A program made the position numbers and the translations under genes. Under the pieces are notes generated by a model, which was given only the letters and a program-made list of their open reading frames with translations, made no database searches and was not told the DNA's origin. Of a stretch of 49,797 nt of DNA, positions 47,624 to 49,797 are shown piece by piece. The DNA is from Tannerella forsythia (GTDB lineage: Bacteria > Bacteroidota > Bacteroidia > Bacteroidales > Tannerellaceae). The stretch is from NCBI RefSeq assembly GCF_003860135.1, contig NZ_RQYN01000018.1:1-49797 (forward strand), written 5' to 3'. Position 1 is the first letter of the stretch, and every line of letters starts with the position of its first letter.

Positions 47624-47643
47624 TGAACAGATATGATAAAATA

Positions 47644-47694
47644 ACCCGAATATGACAACCGTTTTTTAGTCGATTCCTACTATCATATTCGGGT
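47644..47694 (-). terminator. Terminator of the helical protein gene
   Basis: ACCCGAATATGA (47644-47655) and its exact reverse complement (47683-47694) form a 12-bp stem. On the minus strand it is followed by TTATTTTATC, a T-rich tract, and it lies 75 bases beyond the stop at 47770. Confidence 0.75.
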
Positions 47695-47769
47695 AAATGT
47701 TTTACATGAAATCATTTAATATCCCACTCCTCTGACAATAGTTCGGTGGAGCTTTCTATCCTCTTCGCT

Positions 47770-48483
47770 TTATACCAATAGCCCTTTAATCATCTTATAC
47801 TGCTCCGAAGAATAACCATATTGTGCTTTTACATAGGCTTTGATACGCTGCACACGGTCGTGCAGATTCTCATAAAGCGCCAGACGTTTTGCCTTTACGG
47901 TTTTAAGATCGCTGATATACTTCGCGACCAAGTTGTTCAGATTCGTAGCCTCTTGCGAAAGCGTTTTCAATGAATCGACTGTAAGTTTCGTATTCGACGG
48001 ATTATAGCCGGTTAACTCATTCAAGATCGTAATGATATTGTTAAAACTCTGAATCAATGACCCGAACGATTGTTCCGAACGGCTGATGGTTTTCGTCTCC
48101 GGCTCTATGGTCGGATCTTTCGGTGCTTTTGGAACTCTGATACTGCGCATTTTCTTTATATATGCCTTAATTGATTCTAACTCGAGGGAATCTTTTCCGA
48201 ACTGTGCTTCAACTGCTCCGCTAATCGACGGAAGAAGTCTCATTATAGACAAATCCGCATCATGATACATTTGTATCCGTTTTGTTACTGCTCCTTTGTA
48301 GAGTTGCTGCATATGAACGACTTCAGCATTCGATGCGATGATCTGGTTTAGTAAATCATTCATTCCGCCGATTGACTCCTCGGGTCTGGGCGGATTATAT
48401 CCGTCGAATTGCCCGATGTAATGTACTAAATCTTGTGCCTTGCGCAACTTTGCGCCAAAACCTACTTCTGAATAGTTTGCCAT
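47770..48483 (-). CDS. Helical protein of unknown function
   Basis: 237 residues from ATG 48483 (MANYSEVGFGAKLRKAQDLV); a GTG two codons upstream is possible. No signal peptide or membrane segment. Almost all predicted helix, with two long amphipathic segments (about 85-115 and 160-220) and a proline/charge-rich linker (KAPKDPTIEPETK, about 118-130). No motif, catalytic or binding residue is recognised. Base composition is like the chromosome to its left, whereas the next bases to the right are much more AT-rich. It has its own terminator. I cannot name the family. Confidence 0.8.
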   Translation of the reverse strand: MANYSEVGFGAKLRKAQDLVHYIGQFDGYNPPRPEESIGGMNDLLNQIIASNAEVVHMQQLYKGAVTKRIQMYHDADLSIMRLLPSISGAVEAQFGKDSLELESIKAYIKKMRSIRVPKAPKDPTIEPETKTISRSEQSFGSLIQSFNNIITILNELTGYNPSNTKLTVDSLKTLSQEATNLNNLVAKYISDLKTVKAKRLALYENLHDRVQRIKAYVKAQYGYSSEQYKMIKGLLV

Positions 48484-49329
48484 CGTCACTTAAATTTAAA
48501 TGTTTAACAAATAATGAATTATCTTTTCCGCTTCAAATATAATACATTATTATCAGAAAAAATCACCAAACCCCAATATTTAATTATATTTAACCATTTC
48601 ATATCCATTTATATTTATATAAAGAGAGCCTACATCTGCCTTTTTACCCCTTTAAACAATTGTTTATCTATACTTTTCAATTATTTGTCATATTTCGATA
48701 TACGAATTTATTCCTACCGGCTTTATTTCTCTTTACAGAAGTATAATTCTAAAATATGCTCAACAAGTTTCAGAACAATGTAAATAAATTATTCAACAAT
48801 ACACTTTATGAAGCAAACAATGCCTCTGATTTGTAAAAAACAATAAATGATAAGAGGAGACTTGTTAATAAGAATACAAACAATACACTTTATGAAGCAA
48901 ACAATGCCCCTGATTTGTAAAAAACAATAAATGATAAGAGGAAATTTGTTAATAAGAATACAAACAATATACTTTATGAAGCAAACAATCTCTCTGATTA
49001 GATAAACAATATACTTTATCTTATCCATAATCTGTTCAATCATGCCCATACACGAATTAATTAAAGGAAAATAGCTCTCAATCAAATCTCCTCCTTCCTT
49101 TATCTCCTTCAAAGTCTCTCTAAACAGATAAAAATAGCAATCTATCGTTTGAGAAAAGAAAACAAGGATAGAAAAAGTAAGGGTATTTTATCCGGAAAAG
49201 AGGTTGGTTTGTGCACAAGTATAGTATTAAGCAATGTACTTTTTAAATTTCAATAAAGAAATATTTTTTATTTCAAAAAAACACACCATCTTTGCAGAGA
49301 TAAGTTATAAATTTAAAAATAAAACAAAC
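48484..49329. repeat. AT-rich gene-poor stretch with an 84-bp repeat
   Basis: 846 bases, strongly AT-rich. ACACTTTATG or its variant ATACTTTATG recurs at 48801, 48885 and 48969, an 84-bp period (about 2.5 copies, 48790-49018). The minus-strand frame 49112-48789 would be a 107-residue hydrophobic protein with a 28-residue repeat (84 bp = 28 codons); I treat it as doubtful. Elsewhere nothing supported. CATCTTTG at 49287-49294 may be a weak -7 element for the following gene. Confidence 0.7.
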
Positions 49330-49797
49330 ATGGAAAAAATTGCATTTATACTTGAAGGAAAAGCAAATAAAGGAAAAACTTCAACTATCAAAGAGGTTGT
49401 GGAAATAATTAACAATAAGAATAATATAGCCTTAATTGAAAAAATCAAGGAAGACAATTCATTAGAAAAAGTTGATATAAAAAAGGCTTTAGAACCTTAT
49501 GATATCAGTCTTATTATTCATCTTAATATTGGTGATAATAGAATTAGAATTGGAATTGAAAGTAAAGGAGACCCTGATGATAATAATAAAGAAAAACTTC
49601 TTAGCAGTTTAGAAAAATTCAAAGAAAAAGAATGCGATATCATCCTTTGTGCAATAAGAGATTCTAGTAATGAAGCATCTCACAAACTATATAAAAATGT
49701 CAATATAATACTTGGTAATGTGGATATAGAAGTAAAACTTAGTGACACAAAAATTAAAATAGAATTTGATTATGAACATTTTAAAACAATATTTGGT
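49330..49797 (+). CDS. P-loop NTPase-like protein of unknown function (3' end beyond window)
   Basis: 156 codons are visible from ATG 49330; the end is outside. The N-terminus MEKIAFILEGKANKGKTST holds a Walker A motif GKANKGKT (about residues 10-17), typical of P-loop NTPases, preceded by a hydrophobic strand. A second strand with an acidic residue, ECDIILCAIRDS (about 100-111), could be the Walker B-like strand. No other domain is recognised. Codon and base use are far more AT-rich than in the rest of the window, consistent with acquired DNA. Could be a nucleotide-binding regulator, a defence component or a mobile-element gene; I cannot choose. Confidence 0.75.
   Translation, partial: MEKIAFILEGKANKGKTSTIKEVVEIINNKNNIALIEKIKEDNSLEKVDIKKALEPYDISLIIHLNIGDNRIRIGIESKGDPDDNNKEKLLSSLEKFKEKECDIILCAIRDSSNEASHKLYKNVNIILGNVDIEVKLSDTKIKIEFDYEHFKTIFG

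Noticed and set aside
48514..48783. 89-residue plus-strand frame
   Set aside because: AT-rich, low-complexity sequence with many I, Y, F and S residues and no supporting signal.
48789..49112. 107-residue membrane protein on the minus strand
   Set aside because: Half of it is the 84-bp repeat in AT-rich DNA, with no recognised family or promoter; kept only as part of the repeat entry.

Overview
The window looks like chromosomal DNA of a Bacteroidales bacterium, most likely a Tannerellaceae relative (Tannerella or Parabacteroides-like). The evidence is a SusC/SusD pair driven by an ECF sigma/FecR system, a HmuY-type haem lipoprotein, the Bacteroidetes-type long NusB, DUF5606 and YbbR proteins, and many promoters of the Bacteroidetes form TTTG-N19-21-TAnnTTTG. 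The species assignment is inference. No rRNA, tRNA, insertion sequence or CRISPR array was seen.

Left part (1-11.5 kb, minus strand): a tripartite efflux locus, in transcription order TolC-like outer-membrane protein, HlyD/AcrA-like adaptor, two FtsX/MacB-type permeases, one LolD/MacB-type ATPase, and a third permease cut by the window edge. Divergently (11.7-14.4 kb) lie an NtrC-family sigma-54 response regulator and its histidine kinase. Between the two sits a good sigma-54 -24/-12 promoter pointing at tolC, with two tandem dyad sites (TGTC-N9-GACA) 21 bp apart upstream of it. A third dyad overlaps the regulator's own promoter. This is a readable two-component, sigma-54-controlled efflux circuit. 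The gaps between its genes are full of repeats, including a 21-bp array of 14 units between tolC and the adaptor gene.

Middle (14.4-34.5 kb): an O6-alkylguanine-DNA methyltransferase; a small envelope locus (DUF2141 protein, TonB-type outer-membrane barrel, six-helix membrane protein, winged-helix regulator); a glycogen locus (debranching enzyme, glycogen synthase-like glycosyltransferase, GH57 amylase); a 41-bp tandem array in which each unit can form two hairpins with compensatory base changes; an acyl-CoA synthetase with its XRE-cupin regulator; a housekeeping block (nusB, yajC, YbbR/CdaR-like, coaE, DUF5606); fhs; ansA; and a CPBP membrane protease on the plus strand.

Right part (34.5-47.6 kb, minus strand): a four-gene haem-acquisition operon (TonB receptor, SAM methyltransferase, HmuY-like lipoprotein, PepSY membrane protein), then a polysaccharide-utilisation locus (ECF sigma, anti-sigma FecR, SusC with STN domain, SusD, GH16 endoglucanase) probably aimed at beta-1,3-glucan or laminarin. 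After an uncharacterised helical protein the DNA becomes much more AT-rich (from about 48.5 kb), carries an 84-bp repeat, and ends inside a P-loop protein of unknown function. That edge is the best candidate for horizontally acquired DNA.
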